Assembly (NCBI GenBank): GCA_041918175.1
Contig: JAYRWE010000135.1
Coordinates: 22,643-86,642, forward strand
Source of the DNA: JABWAN01 sp041918175
Lineage (GTDB): Bacteria > Zhuqueibacterota > Zhuqueibacteria > Zhuqueibacterales > Zhuqueibacteraceae
DNA: 64,000 nucleotides
Direction: 5' to 3'
How positions within the stretch are numbered: the first letter of the stretch is position 1; each line of letters begins with the position of its first letter. A program made the translations under genes and the position numbers. The notes below the pieces were generated by a model. It saw nothing but the letters and a program-made list of their open reading frames with translations. It did no database searches and had not been told where the DNA came from. Of this stretch, positions 18,240 to 26,348 are shown piece by piece.

Positions 18240-21200
18240 ATGAAACTCGTTCGACAAGTCGGTTTGCTGCTGCTCGCGTTGTTCGGAAGCGCGCTGGCCC
18301 AACCGCGCCCGCCGCAATTGATCATCTCTCCGCGCGAAGCGCAAGTGCAACCCGGGCAAGGTCAACGCTTCGAAGCCGCGGCGTTTGATCCGAACGGCCA
18401 ACCTTTGCGCATTGACGGCATCGTCTGGCAAGTGGTGCCGGATACGTTGGGCAAGATCACGGAAGACGGCTTTTTCATGGCCGGGCGCAATGCGGGCAAA
18501 GGCAAAGTTGTGGCCCAAGCGAAGAGCATCGGCTTTCCCATGCCGTTCCTCGGTGAAGCAACAGTCATTGTCGGCCAGCCCGATGAGCATCGCATCGTGG
18601 TTATGGTTGTGCCGCAGCACGCGCTCCTTGCTCCCGGAGATACCGAAACTTTCCGTGTGCGCTTGCTGCATCCTTCCAACCTCGAAGTGCGCATCAAAAA
18701 TATTCGTTGGCATGTTCGCCCCGGCAACTTCGGCGCGATTGACAGCGCGGGCGTTTTCACTGCCGGTCAGAATTTCGGCGACGGCCTCGTTGTGGCTTTG
18801 GTTGAAACCGACAAAGGTGTGTTTAATGGCGAAGCCAAAGTGACCATTGCGCCGCGCGCGAGCGCAGCAATCAAAGGGCACGTCTCGCCGGCGAATGAAG
18901 ACATTCGTTTGTTTGGCGTGGTGTGGGCCGAACGTCTCGGCGGTGATCGACCGTGGCGCGGCGAAGCCAAGATCGATTCCAACGGCAACTATTGCATCGG
19001 CAGATTGCTGCCCGGGCTTTACATCGTCAAAGCGCAAGCGCGCGGTTACTTGCCGGAGTTTTATCAAGACGCGCGGCACTATTCGCTCGCCAAGCCCTTG
19101 CAGGTCGCTGCCGAAGACACTGTCGAAGGCATCGATTTTAGTTTAGATGAAGGCGGCGTGATTAAAGGCATGATCACTTCCGACGTAGACACGTCCGCAA
19201 TCGCCGGCGCGCACGTGTTTGCTGTGCATGTGATCACAAATGAAAAACACCACGCGCTTTCTCACGATGACGGCAGCTATGCGATTGAGGGCCTCAGCAC
19301 GGGCAACGGCGCATATGCCGTGTTTGCGGAGGCTGAAGGCTATCGCGGCGAATTTTACGACAACGCGAATAATTTGCTCAACGCAAAGCTGCTCTCTGTG
19401 GTTGAGGGCCAAAGCGTCGAGGGGATTGATTTGAGCCTCTCGCTGGGCAGTGCAATCAGCGGGCATGTGGTTGATGCCGTGAATGGTAATGCCGTGGTGA
19501 AGGCTGCGGTGCTCATCATCTCCGGCACAGCGCCGAACACGCAGCCGATGCGCATTGTGCATACGAACGAGGCCGGCGAATACATTGCGAGTGTTCGGCC
19601 CGGCTCGTATTACGTTGCGGTCGAAGCGCGCGGCTATCACAAAGAGTTTTATGACGCCGCTCGCGATCCGCGCAATGCCACGCTCGTGAAAGTCGTCGAG
19701 AATCAACACACAAGCGGCATTGATTTCAAACTCGATCCGTTAAGCTCGATTAGCGGCACGGTGCTCGATCAAAACACGAAAGCGCCGATTGCCGGCGCAG
19801 TCGTGTTTGCGTTCCCGGAAAAACCCGGCAACACGACGCCGCCCAATCCGGCCGGGGCAAAGTTTCCATTGATCGGCAAAACCGATTCGCTGGGGCAATA
19901 CAAAATTACCAACGTACCCAGCGGCAAATTTTTCGTGCTTGCCGAAGCGCGCGGCTATTTGAACGAGTTTTGGCAAGAGGCCGCAGACGCAGCGCAGGCG
20001 AAACCGGTGGAAGTGCCGGAGAGCGGCGAGGTGAGCAATATTGATTTCACCCTTGAAAAAGGCGGCGCGATTTCGGGCCTCGTCGTTTCTGCGAGCGACG
20101 GTTCGCCCATTGGCGGCGCGCAAGTGTTGGCGTGGAGCAATGCCGGCGCAGCCCCCGCGCGTGTCGAAACTGCGCGTGACGGCAAATATCGCATCGGCGG
20201 TTTGCGCGCAGGCGAGTATTTGGTTTATGTTGAAGCCAAAGGTTTCAAGCCGCAATTTTTCGAAGGTGCAGACACGCGCGACAAAGCCACGCCCGTGAAA
20301 GTTGAAGCAGCAAGCGAAACGAGCGGCATTAATTTCAAACTGGAAAAGTTGGACGCACGTCGCGGCGCGATTGCTGGCGTTGTCGTATCCGAGGCGGACG
20401 GCAATCCGATTGGCAATACACTCGTGCTCGCATTGCCCGTGCAAGCCGGACCGCCGGCATTGGGCTTTGCCGATAATCTCGGTTCATATGAGATCAAAGG
20501 TCTCGCCCCGGGCAAGTATATTGTGCTTGCGGCCGCGCCGCATTTCGTCGCGGAGTACTTTGACAACGTGCGCAATTGGCAGGAAGCGACAAAGATTGAA
20601 GTCGCCGCGGGGCGCGTTACGAGCGGCATTGATTTCAAACTTGCGCCCGCGCTGCGCGGTGCGTATCACATCAGCGGCACGATTACGCGCGGTGATAATC
20701 ATCGCGGCGAGAGCAATGCCGTGATTTATGCGATGGAAAACGGCGTGCAAGTCGCCTCCGCGATTCCCGATGACCACGGCAACTATTTCATGAGCGGCGT
20801 GCCCGCGGGCGAATATAAAATCATGGCCACGGGCGCCGGCGGCACAGGCTATTTCGGCGGCAGCAATTTGAACAACGCGCAACTCGTGGCCGTCGGCAAC
20901 GGCGTGAGCGCGAGCACGGTCAATCTCACATTGAACGGCGCGACGAGTGTTGCCGAGACCACGGAGTTGCCGAAAAATTTCGCGCTTAAACAAAATTATC
21001 CGAACCCCTTCAATCCGGAAACGACCATTCCATATCAACTCGCGGATCGTAGCAAAGTGAGCTTGGTAATTTACAACGCGCTCGGGCAGGAAGTGCGCAC
21101 GCTGCTTGCGACTACGCAAGATGCGGGTTCATATACCGCGCGTTGGGATGGGAAAGATAATTTCGGAAAGCATCTTCCTTCGGGCGTGTATCTCTATCGC

Positions 21201-21251
21201 CTCCACGCCGGTGAGATGACGTTTACGAAGAAGATGATCTATTTGAGGTAG
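18240..21251 (+). CDS. Secreted repeat protein with seven carboxypeptidase-regulatory-like modules and T9SS sorting tail
   Basis: The 1003-residue protein has a signal peptide (MKLVRQVGLLLLALFGSALA), two Big-like Ig domains (about 20-215) and seven repeats of roughly 90 residues starting at IKGHV, IKGMI, ISGHV, ISGTV, ISGLV, IAGVV and ISGTI. Many repeats contain an ARGY-x-x-EF(Y/W) motif. The last 75 residues are a Por-type sorting domain (NYPNPFNPETTIPYQL, then IYNALGQEVRTLL and GVYLYRLHAGEMTFTKKM). Such tails direct export through the type IX secretion system and surface attachment. The start is fixed by AGGAGG six bases before ATG 18240, not by the longer frame from 18198. The modules resemble dockable beta-sandwich spacers; the ligand is unknown. 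Confidence 0.9.
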   Translation: MKLVRQVGLLLLALFGSALAQPRPPQLIISPREAQVQPGQGQRFEAAAFDPNGQPLRIDGIVWQVVPDTLGKITEDGFFMAGRNAGKGKVVAQAKSIGFPMPFLGEATVIVGQPDEHRIVVMVVPQHALLAPGDTETFRVRLLHPSNLEVRIKNIRWHVRPGNFGAIDSAGVFTAGQNFGDGLVVALVETDKGVFNGEAKVTIAPRASAAIKGHVSPANEDIRLFGVVWAERLGGDRPWRGEAKIDSNGNYCIGRLLPGLYIVKAQARGYLPEFYQDARHYSLAKPLQVAAEDTVEGIDFSLDEGGVIKGMITSDVDTSAIAGAHVFAVHVITNEKHHALSHDDGSYAIEGLSTGNGAYAVFAEAEGYRGEFYDNANNLLNAKLLSVVEGQSVEGIDLSLSLGSAISGHVVDAVNGNAVVKAAVLIISGTAPNTQPMRIVHTNEAGEYIASVRPGSYYVAVEARGYHKEFYDAARDPRNATLVKVVENQHTSGIDFKLDPLSSISGTVLDQNTKAPIAGAVVFAFPEKPGNTTPPNPAGAKFPLIGKTDSLGQYKITNVPSGKFFVLAEARGYLNEFWQEAADAAQAKPVEVPESGEVSNIDFTLEKGGAISGLVVSASDGSPIGGAQVLAWSNAGAAPARVETARDGKYRIGGLRAGEYLVYVEAKGFKPQFFEGADTRDKATPVKVEAASETSGINFKLEKLDARRGAIAGVVVSEADGNPIGNTLVLALPVQAGPPALGFADNLGSYEIKGLAPGKYIVLAAAPHFVAEYFDNVRNWQEATKIEVAAGRVTSGIDFKLAPALRGAYHISGTITRGDNHRGESNAVIYAMENGVQVASAIPDDHGNYFMSGVPAGEYKIMATGAGGTGYFGGSNLNNAQLVAVGNGVSASTVNLTLNGATSVAETTELPKNFALKQNYPNPFNPETTIPYQLADRSKVSLVIYNALGQEVRTLLATTQDAGSYTARWDGKDNFGKHLPSGVYLYRLHAGEMTFTKKMIYLR

Positions 21252-21372
21252 GAGTTGGCTGGTTGCTGATTGACAAAACATATTTGTTTCTGCAACAAGA
21301 AACAGCAACCGGAAACCAGCAACAAGAAACCAGAATTTGGTCAAGTCACAGGCGAGAGTACTTGACCCGAAA

Positions 21373-21420
21373 CGGCCCCGGCTTGCTCACGCGAAGAGCA
21401 GTGTCGGGGCCGATTTTATT
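21373..21420 (+). terminator. Rho-independent terminator after the T9SS repeat protein
   Basis: CGGCCCCG (21373-21380) pairs with CGGGGCCG (21405-21412), with an inner CTC/GAG pair, followed by ATTTTATTT. It lies about 120 bases after the stop of the repeat-protein gene. Confidence 0.65.
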
Positions 21421-21434
21421 TCGCGCAATGGAAG

Positions 21435-21669
21435 GAACGTTCAAAGAACGTTCGTAGTGATGCTTAATGAAATTTGACGATCAAATTCGGTAACGAGGCA
21501 CACCACCCGTATCATGTCATTCAGGAAGAATCTTTTTGAGCACTGGCATGAGTCCCCAGCGAGTAAAAAGATTCCTTCTGAATGACAATTCGTGGAGGTG
21601 ATTTCCGGTTTTGAAAGTCAAAACTCATTAGGCATTTTATGTTGATCCACCTCAAACGCCTGAAGGCGT
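21435..21669. repeat. Palindromes with CGTAGTGA / CGCTACGA flanks, surrounding a TGTCATTC element
   Basis: GAACGTTCAAAGAACGTTC (21435-21453) is followed by GTAGTGATGC; ACGCCTGAAGGCGT (21656-21669) is followed by CGCTACGAGCG. Both combine a palindrome of differing stem with a similar flank, and look related in design to the cluster at 9286-9402. The stretch between them holds the element at 21515-21587 and no gene. Confidence 0.5.
21515..21587. repeat. TGTCATTC terminal-inverted-repeat element, copy 2
   Basis: It starts TGTCATTCAGGAAGAATCTT and ends AAAAAGATTCCTTCTGAATGACA; the 5' and 3' ends pair over more than 20 bases with a CACTGG/CCAG inner pair. Confidence 0.8.
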
Positions 21670-21686
21670 CGCTACGAGCGCTTCAT

Positions 21687-22253
21687 CTACTGCCCCATCA
21701 AATCGACCAAGCCCACGCCGAAGATGAACCCACCGAGTATGATCAAGCCTAAATACACGCCGATAAAAATCACAAACGCAGTGACGGCATACGGCACTTG
21801 CTTATCGTTGGGCGTGGACATGAGCGTTGGCAAGCCGAGGTAAAATAGATATGCGGTATAAAGCGCACCCACGGCCCAGATGAATTTGCCCACCACCGGC
21901 ACAAAGTTCAACAAACCGGTCGCAAACACCGGCGTCGCGCCAAACGCCACGAGTTTGAGCGCGCGGCCTACATCCTTCTTGGAAGAAAATTTGTTGGAGA
22001 GCAGATTGATGAGATATGCGCCGCTATCCACGGCCACCAGCCCGATCACGTAGCTGATAATCGCCGCGCGAATATTGAGCACGAGATTGGGATAACGGAA
22101 GAAGCTGATGAGATACCCCACCGCGGGCAACGCCACAATCCACACCACGTACTTCAGAAAAATTTGCGCATTGCTAATGCGCTCGTTGCGAATCTGCTCC
22201 CATTCCGCCTGCGGACTGAACAGCATATTGCCGAGCCGGTTGATGATATACAT
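21687..22253 (-). CDS. Yip1-family integral membrane protein
   Basis: The 188-residue protein has five hydrophobic segments (about 33-52, 60-78, 102-120, 124-143, 158-182) and begins with the short cytoplasmic lead seen in prokaryotic Yip1 proteins (NMLFSPQAEWEQIRNE). Bacterial Yip1 proteins are poorly characterised; eukaryotic homologues act in vesicle trafficking. The start is very well supported by AAAGGAGGAAGC directly before the ATG at 22253. It is transcribed in the same direction as the etf genes but is separated from them by a repeat-rich gap. Confidence 0.8.
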   Translation of the reverse strand: MYIINRLGNMLFSPQAEWEQIRNERISNAQIFLKYVVWIVALPAVGYLISFFRYPNLVLNIRAAIISYVIGLVAVDSGAYLINLLSNKFSSKKDVGRALKLVAFGATPVFATGLLNFVPVVGKFIWAVGALYTAYLFYLGLPTLMSTPNDKQVPYAVTAFVIFIGVYLGLIILGGFIFGVGLVDLMGQ

Positions 22254-22411
22254 GCTTCCTCCTTTGCGAATGGCACGAACATGAAAGCGGCTTTGATTTT
22301 AGGCGCGCGAAAGTAGTTTGGGGAAAGGGGAATGTCAAGATGGAAGTTGGGAGGGTTAAAATCACCGGCTGAAAAAGCAGCCATATGGCTGAATTTTCAG
22401 CCAAATAAAAA

Positions 22412-22531
22412 GAGGGGCTAGCCACAATGAGATCGGCGCTCTTGTAAACAAGATCATTCCACAAAGGGAAGTCCTGACGCCCTGGGACGAAGATCTCTTC
22501 CCAGTACTTGGACCGGTGGTCATAGCCCCTC
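22412..22531. repeat. 120-bp inverted-repeat element
   Basis: GAGGGGCTA (22412-22420) pairs with TAGCCCCTC (22523-22531), and the adjacent CCAC/GTGG pair extends it. Inside, GGGAAG/CTTCCC and similar short arms could fold. A minus-strand frame from 22539 begins MIERGYDHRSKYWEEIF but I cannot identify it; it may be a transposon relic. The element lies in the 375-bp gap between the Yip1 gene and etfA. Confidence 0.45.
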
Positions 22532-22559
22532 TCAATCATACTTGGAGTATTGGATTTGG

Positions 22560-22613
22560 GGATTGATGGATTGTTGGATCAAAGACAGCAAAGCTCCAAC
22601 AATCCATCAATCC
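22560..22613 (-). terminator. Strong inverted repeat downstream of etfA, possible terminator
   Basis: GGATTGATGGATTGTTGGA (22560-22578) is the exact reverse complement of 22595-22613, with a 16-base loop. It sits just beyond the etfA stop. It is built from the same TGGATTG/TTGGAGTG strings seen at 54882-54991 and 62307-62397, so it is also a repeat-family member. There is no clean T-run, so the terminator role is tentative. Confidence 0.45.
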
Positions 22614-22628
22614 ATCACTCCAAACTTC

Positions 22629-23624
22629 TCACACACCTTTTGCTTCTTTGATTGCCGCGGTGAGCGCGGGCACGACTTCGAAAAGATCGCCAACAATACC
22701 GTAATCCGCAAGATCAAAAATTGGCGCGCGCTCGTCTTTGTTGATCGCCACAATCGTGCGCGCGCCTTTCATGCCGACAATGTGCTGAATCGCGCCGGAA
22801 ATGCCGACGGCAACGTACAACTTCGGACTCACAGTTTGACCAGAGGAGCCGATCTGTCGATCAATCGGGAGCCAACCATCATCGCACACCGGGCGCGAGG
22901 CCGCGATTTCCGCGCCCATTGCTTTGGCCAGCTCTTCAACGACGGGCAGCTTGTCTTTCTCTTTAATGCCGCGACCGACGGATACGATGATGTCGGCTTT
23001 CGTGAGATCGACTTTGCCTTTCACGCCTTCAAAAATTTCGAGCACCTTCGTGCGAATGTTTACACTGGAAAGATCAAGCCCTGCCTCCGCAATCGCAGCA
23101 CTGCCGCCTCTTTGCAGCTTATCACTGCTAATCGCGCCGGCTTGAAAGCTGACGAAATATGGCGCGCCGTTCTGCGAAGTGAAAGAATAGTCCGCATTGA
23201 TTTTGCCTTGAAAGGCTTGCCGCACGAACACAAGCGAACCGCTTTCATTGCGATAGCCGATGCAATCGCCAATCAACGGACGATTGCACGCCGTTGCCAG
23301 CTTGGGCAGATAATCGCGCGCTTGATACGAGTGGCCGACGAGCACATACGCCGGAGAAGTTTTTTCGATAAACATTTTCGCCGCGGAGCTGAAGCCGTCG
23401 GGCGTATAAACCGCGAGTTCTTTATTCTCTGCGAACGCTGCGCTTTTGATTTGTGCCGTCGCCGCTTCTTTCGCCGCGGCAGAAGCATTTTGTCCGAGCA
23501 CGAGCGCACGCACTTCCATAGTCATGCTCGCGCCAAGCTCTTGCCCTGCGGCCAACGCTTCCCAACCGATGCGGCTCACTTTGCCGTCGTTTTGTTCGAC
23601 TATCACCAAAATTCCGTTTGCCAT
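22629..23624 (-). CDS. etfA: Electron transfer flavoprotein subunit alpha
   Basis: The 331-residue protein has the EtfA N-terminal domain and the diagnostic C-terminal FAD-binding region: SVGRGIKEKDKL, ASRPVCDDGWLPIDRQIG, SGQTVSPKLYVAVGISGAIQ. With EtfB it forms the soluble FAD/AMP heterodimer that takes electrons from acyl-CoA dehydrogenases. ATG 23624 is chosen over 23636 because GGAG lies six bases upstream. It follows the DUF3368 remnant by 11 bp and lies in the same orientation as etfB, so the etf operon is interrupted by a toxin-antitoxin-like pair. An acyl-CoA dehydrogenase and FadI/FadJ genes nearby supply the likely electron donors. Confidence 0.95.
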   Translation of the reverse strand: MANGILVIVEQNDGKVSRIGWEALAAGQELGASMTMEVRALVLGQNASAAAKEAATAQIKSAAFAENKELAVYTPDGFSSAAKMFIEKTSPAYVLVGHSYQARDYLPKLATACNRPLIGDCIGYRNESGSLVFVRQAFQGKINADYSFTSQNGAPYFVSFQAGAISSDKLQRGGSAAIAEAGLDLSSVNIRTKVLEIFEGVKGKVDLTKADIIVSVGRGIKEKDKLPVVEELAKAMGAEIAASRPVCDDGWLPIDRQIGSSGQTVSPKLYVAVGISGAIQHIVGMKGARTIVAINKDERAPIFDLADYGIVGDLFEVVPALTAAIKEAKGV

Positions 23625-23635
23625 CTTGCTCTCCA

Positions 23636-24123
23636 TTAGGGTTTTCCTGATAGAATTCTCTTAATCAAAGAATCACCGATTCTGAAGCCGTGCGTTTTTA
23701 GTCTCTCCAGCAGCAGAGGGAGATCGATCTCCAAACCTTTCTCTCGCGCCAACAAAAGAACGCCGATCGTGCCGGTGACGTTCAACTCCAAGATTTGAGC
23801 TTTTGCTCGCGCGCGCCGTTCATCGAGTAAAAGTAAATCCGCTTGCCGCGCCATTGCGAGCGCAATCGCTTCGGCCTCGCCTTTGTCTAGATCAGCTTGA
23901 GTGTGGATAGCATCGCGGATGGTGCCACGTTTTCCACGTGCATCCACCCCGAGCTTATTCCTTTTGTGACTTCGTCCGAGCCGATGCGATTCGCGCCCTG
24001 AACGACGATCTCATCATAACCCGCCGCGGGAATGATGATCTCGCCGAAAAGCCTCTGCAGCAAATCAATGCGACCGATAAAAGACAGCCCGAGCAAAGGT
24101 GTCGTGTTAGAAACAACGCTCAT
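23636..24123 (-). pseudogene. Frameshifted DUF3368 (PIN-like toxin) gene
   Basis: The first part (24123 to about 23890) reads MSVVSNTTPLLGLSFIGRID..., typical for the DUF3368 start with the acidic PIN-like VSNTTP motif, and ends at a TAG after LSTLKLI. The conserved second half (DLDKGEAEAIALAMARQADL, LLLDERRARAKA, VTGTIGVLL) continues in the frame one base back, from about 23895. The total length, 488 nt, is not a multiple of three, consistent with a single-base deletion near 23890-23900. DUF3368 proteins are PIN-domain-like, usually paired with UPF0175 antitoxins. A sequencing error or recoding is possible but not shown. Confidence 0.75.
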
Positions 24124-24419
24124 GCTTTATCGGACTCCGCAGTTAGAAAACGTTCTAGCGCAGCATGGTCTGCTTCATAATCCTCCTCGGTGTATTCTAT
24201 AACGGGCATTTTGCGGTCGACGAGCATTTGCCAAAAGCTCAAGCGGTCAATACCGGCTATGCTCGCCGCTTTGCCCAAGGCCAGTCGCCCATCGGCATAA
24301 AGCTCAACCGCGAAATCGCGGGCCGCGCGTTTGCGCAATTCTTTACCGTTCAACCCGGAGGATTGTAAAGCCCAATAGATATCTTCGGGCAATTTCATTT
24401 CCAATGTGATCGTGTTCAT
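24120..24419 (-). CDS. UPF0175 family antitoxin-like protein
   Basis: The 99-residue protein matches UPF0175: MKLPEDIYWALQSSG, then RAARDFAVELYADGRLALGKA, AGIDRLSFWQMLVDRKMP and a C-terminal YTEEDYEAD. UPF0175 proteins carry a ribbon/helix-type DNA-binding region and are commonly the partner of DUF3368 toxins. Its stop overlaps the DUF3368 start by four bases (ATGA), showing translational coupling. It begins 11 bp after etfB in the same direction, so it is embedded in the etf operon. It appears intact although its presumed toxin is frameshifted. Confidence 0.8.
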   Translation of the reverse strand: MNTITLEMKLPEDIYWALQSSGLNGKELRKRAARDFAVELYADGRLALGKAASIAGIDRLSFWQMLVDRKMPVIEYTEEDYEADHAALERFLTAESDKA

Positions 24420-24429
24420 ATCAAACCTC

Positions 24430-25203
24430 TCAAATCACCTTCGCTTCATTCTTCAATTTCTCCGCAAGCTGCGCGGCCACGCTCTTCGCGTCGCCGGTGA
24501 GCATTTGCGTGCGCTTGGTTTTTACCGGCACGTACATCTTGTGCAGCTTCACGCCGCCGCCGGCATTGAGATCAACGCCGGTACTCGCGAGTGTCATCTC
24601 TTGCATCGGCTTTTTCTTCGCGGCCATGATGCCTTTGATTGTCGCATAACGAATCGGCGCATAGCCCGATTGCACGGTGAGCACCGCGGGCATGGGCAAT
24701 TCGATATATTGAAACCAACCGCTCTCCAACTCGCGTTTGATTTTGAATTGGCTGCCATTGACTTGAATCTCCATCACCAACGTCGCGTGCGGCATGCCGA
24801 GCAGTTCCGCGAGCACCACGCCTGTTTGCCCGAAGCCCGCATCATCGGATTGCAAACCCGTAAGCACAAGATCGGGATTCTCCGGCTTGATCGCCGCGGC
24901 TAAAACTTTCGCCGTGGTGAATGGATCCGCGAGCGGCGCTTCGTGATTGATCACAATCGCGCGATCCGCGCCCTTCGCGAGCGCCTGTTGAATCGCTTGT
25001 TTCGCGCGGGCTGCGCCGATGCACGCGACGATCACTTCGCCGCCGTGTTGCTCTTTTAAACGCAACGCGGCTTCGAGGCCATAGTGATCGCTTTCATTGA
25101 TTTCGAAATTCAAATTGTTTTCCTCCACCCAAAGATGGTCGCCGCTGATTTTAAGCTGCGAGTCTTTGAGGGAAACTTGCTTCATGCAGAGAATGATTTT
25201 CAC
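24430..25203 (-). CDS. etfB: Electron transfer flavoprotein subunit beta
   Basis: The 257-residue protein begins (V/M)KIILCMKQVSLKDSQLKI and has the EtfB nucleotide-binding features: NFEINESDHYGLEAALRLKE, GADRAIVI, and LTGLQSDDAGFGQTGVVLA. It binds AMP and completes the electron-transfer flavoprotein with EtfA. GTG 25203 is taken as start because AGGAG lies six bases before it and it matches the family N-terminus; a longer frame to 25257 lacks support. It is separated from etfA by the UPF0175/DUF3368 pair. A second, truncated etfB start lies at 26124-26222. Confidence 0.95.
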   Translation of the reverse strand: MKIILCMKQVSLKDSQLKISGDHLWVEENNLNFEINESDHYGLEAALRLKEQHGGEVIVACIGAARAKQAIQQALAKGADRAIVINHEAPLADPFTTAKVLAAAIKPENPDLVLTGLQSDDAGFGQTGVVLAELLGMPHATLVMEIQVNGSQFKIKRELESGWFQYIELPMPAVLTVQSGYAPIRYATIKGIMAAKKKPMQEMTLASTGVDLNAGGGVKLHKMYVPVKTKRTQMLTGDAKSVAAQLAEKLKNEAKVI

Positions 25204-25289
25204 GTGACTCTCCTGCTTATCTTTGGTGATCAAATTTAAATGAGCACGATTTACCACTCACAACCTGGAACCCAACAAGAAAAGCTCAT

Positions 25290-25374
25290 CCACCGAACTT
25301 CACCGAAATCACCGAGTGTCGCCGAAGAAAGGCTTTTTTCGGCGAAGCTCGGTGTCTTCGGTGTCTTTCGGTGG
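25290..25374. repeat. 85-bp imperfect palindrome, possible terminator of the HlyIII gene
   Basis: CCACCGAA, CACCGAAATCACCGAG and TCGCCGAA on the left pair with TTCGGCGA, CTCGGTG and TTTCGGTGG on the right around GAAAGGCTTTT. It lies between the divergently placed etfB start and the end of the HlyIII gene. A GCGAATGAAAAACATTCGC palindrome follows at about 25431-25449. Confidence 0.55.
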
Positions 25375-25482
25375 AAAAAATCTTTTTGGTTTTTTTGTAA
25401 CGATCAAGCCGTAAGGATATTACCGTAACCGCGAATGAAAAACATTCGCGTTCATTGGCGTTGATTCGCGATTAAAACGATT

Positions 25483-26127
25483 TCATGCCGCGTGCGGCAC
25501 GACATAAAACAAAATGGCGAAGTAATGACAAGCACTGCCCGTGAGCACGAAGAGATGCCAAATCGCGTGATGATACGGCAGCTTTTTCCATACATAAAAA
25601 ATGACGCCCAAGCTATAAGCCAATCCGCCCGCTATGATCAGCAGGAATCCTTCGAGTGCAATGTTCGCGAGCAGCGGCTTCATCACAAAGAGCGCGAGCC
25701 AGCCCATGCCGAGATAACCAAGCGTGGATAGAATTTTAAAACGTCCGATGAAGAAAATTTTGAACACCACGCCCGACAACGCCAAGCCCCACAGCAGCGC
25801 GAAAAAAGTCCAACCGAGTGGGCCATTCAAAGTGATGAGCAGAAACGGCGTGTATGTGCCCGCGATCATAACGTAGATCGCCGCGTGATCAAGCGTGCGC
25901 AGAAGCCTGCGGAGCGTGTCGCGCGGAATGGCGTGATACAAAGTCGAAGTTGTGTACAGCGCAATCGTGCTCGCGCCGTAAATGCTGCAACTCAGCCAAT
26001 GCCATGCGTTGCTGCTGGCAGCGGCAGCACTGATCAAAACCGGCGTGCCCACCAAACTGAGCAACAGCCCGAAGCCGTGCGTGAGCGAGTTGGCCAGTTC
26101 TTCATAAAAAGTTGTTTGCAGATTCAA
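25483..26127 (-). CDS. Hemolysin III / YqfA-type membrane protein (PAQR-like)
   Basis: The 214-residue protein has seven hydrophobic segments and the family motifs: ELANSLTHGFG near the start, SSTLYHAIP-like TSTLYHAIP, LRTLDHAAIYVMIAGTYTPF, and HHAIWHLFVLTGSACHYFAI at the end. The conserved His and Asp residues bind zinc in this superfamily. The cytolytic activity implied by the name is doubtful; a membrane hydrolase or lipid-related role is more likely. The frame starts at TTG 26127, with GGCGG four to five bases upstream, because no in-frame ATG precedes the conserved region. The start overlaps the tail of an etfB remnant, so the usual upstream region was probably replaced. Confidence 0.85.
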   Translation of the reverse strand: MNLQTTFYEELANSLTHGFGLLLSLVGTPVLISAAAASSNAWHWLSCSIYGASTIALYTTSTLYHAIPRDTLRRLLRTLDHAAIYVMIAGTYTPFLLITLNGPLGWTFFALLWGLALSGVVFKIFFIGRFKILSTLGYLGMGWLALFVMKPLLANIALEGFLLIIAGGLAYSLGVIFYVWKKLPYHHAIWHLFVLTGSACHYFAILFYVVPHAA

Positions 26128-26222
26128 ATAGACCGCCTTTGTTGATGATACGGATTGTCGCCGCTAATTTTGACCTGCGAATCGTTGAGCGGGACCTGCT
26201 TCATGGAGATGATGATTTTCAT
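26124..26222 (-). pseudogene. Truncated second copy of the etfB N-terminus
   Basis: From ATG 26222 the sequence reads MKIIISMKQVPLNDSQVKIS-GD and then leaves the homology (NPYHQQRRSI, stop at 26124). It aligns with the intact EtfB start (VKIILCMKQVSLKDSQLKISGD) with only a few changes, and GGAG precedes the ATG. Homology ends at about 26157. It is a deletion relic or recombination scar from an etfB paralogue, and it now abuts the HlyIII gene. Confidence 0.8.
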
Positions 26223-26348
26223 CATTGCTCTCCATTTGAGTTTCATCGCGTTGTTATCGCGAAACGATGTGACTTTTTAGGGGCTTTGCATTTCACAGGA
26301 AAAAACGCAAAATAATCCAATGATGACTGATAAAGGTTTGGCTTTTTA

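Noticed and set aside
22174..22539. Minus-strand frame of 121 codons starting MIERGYDHRSKYWEE
   Set aside because: It crosses an inverted repeat and overlaps the Yip1 start in another frame; no family was recognised, so it is only mentioned as a possible relic.
22542..23639. Open plus-strand frame of 365 codons opposite etfA
   Set aside because: Antisense shadow; etfA motifs are unambiguous.
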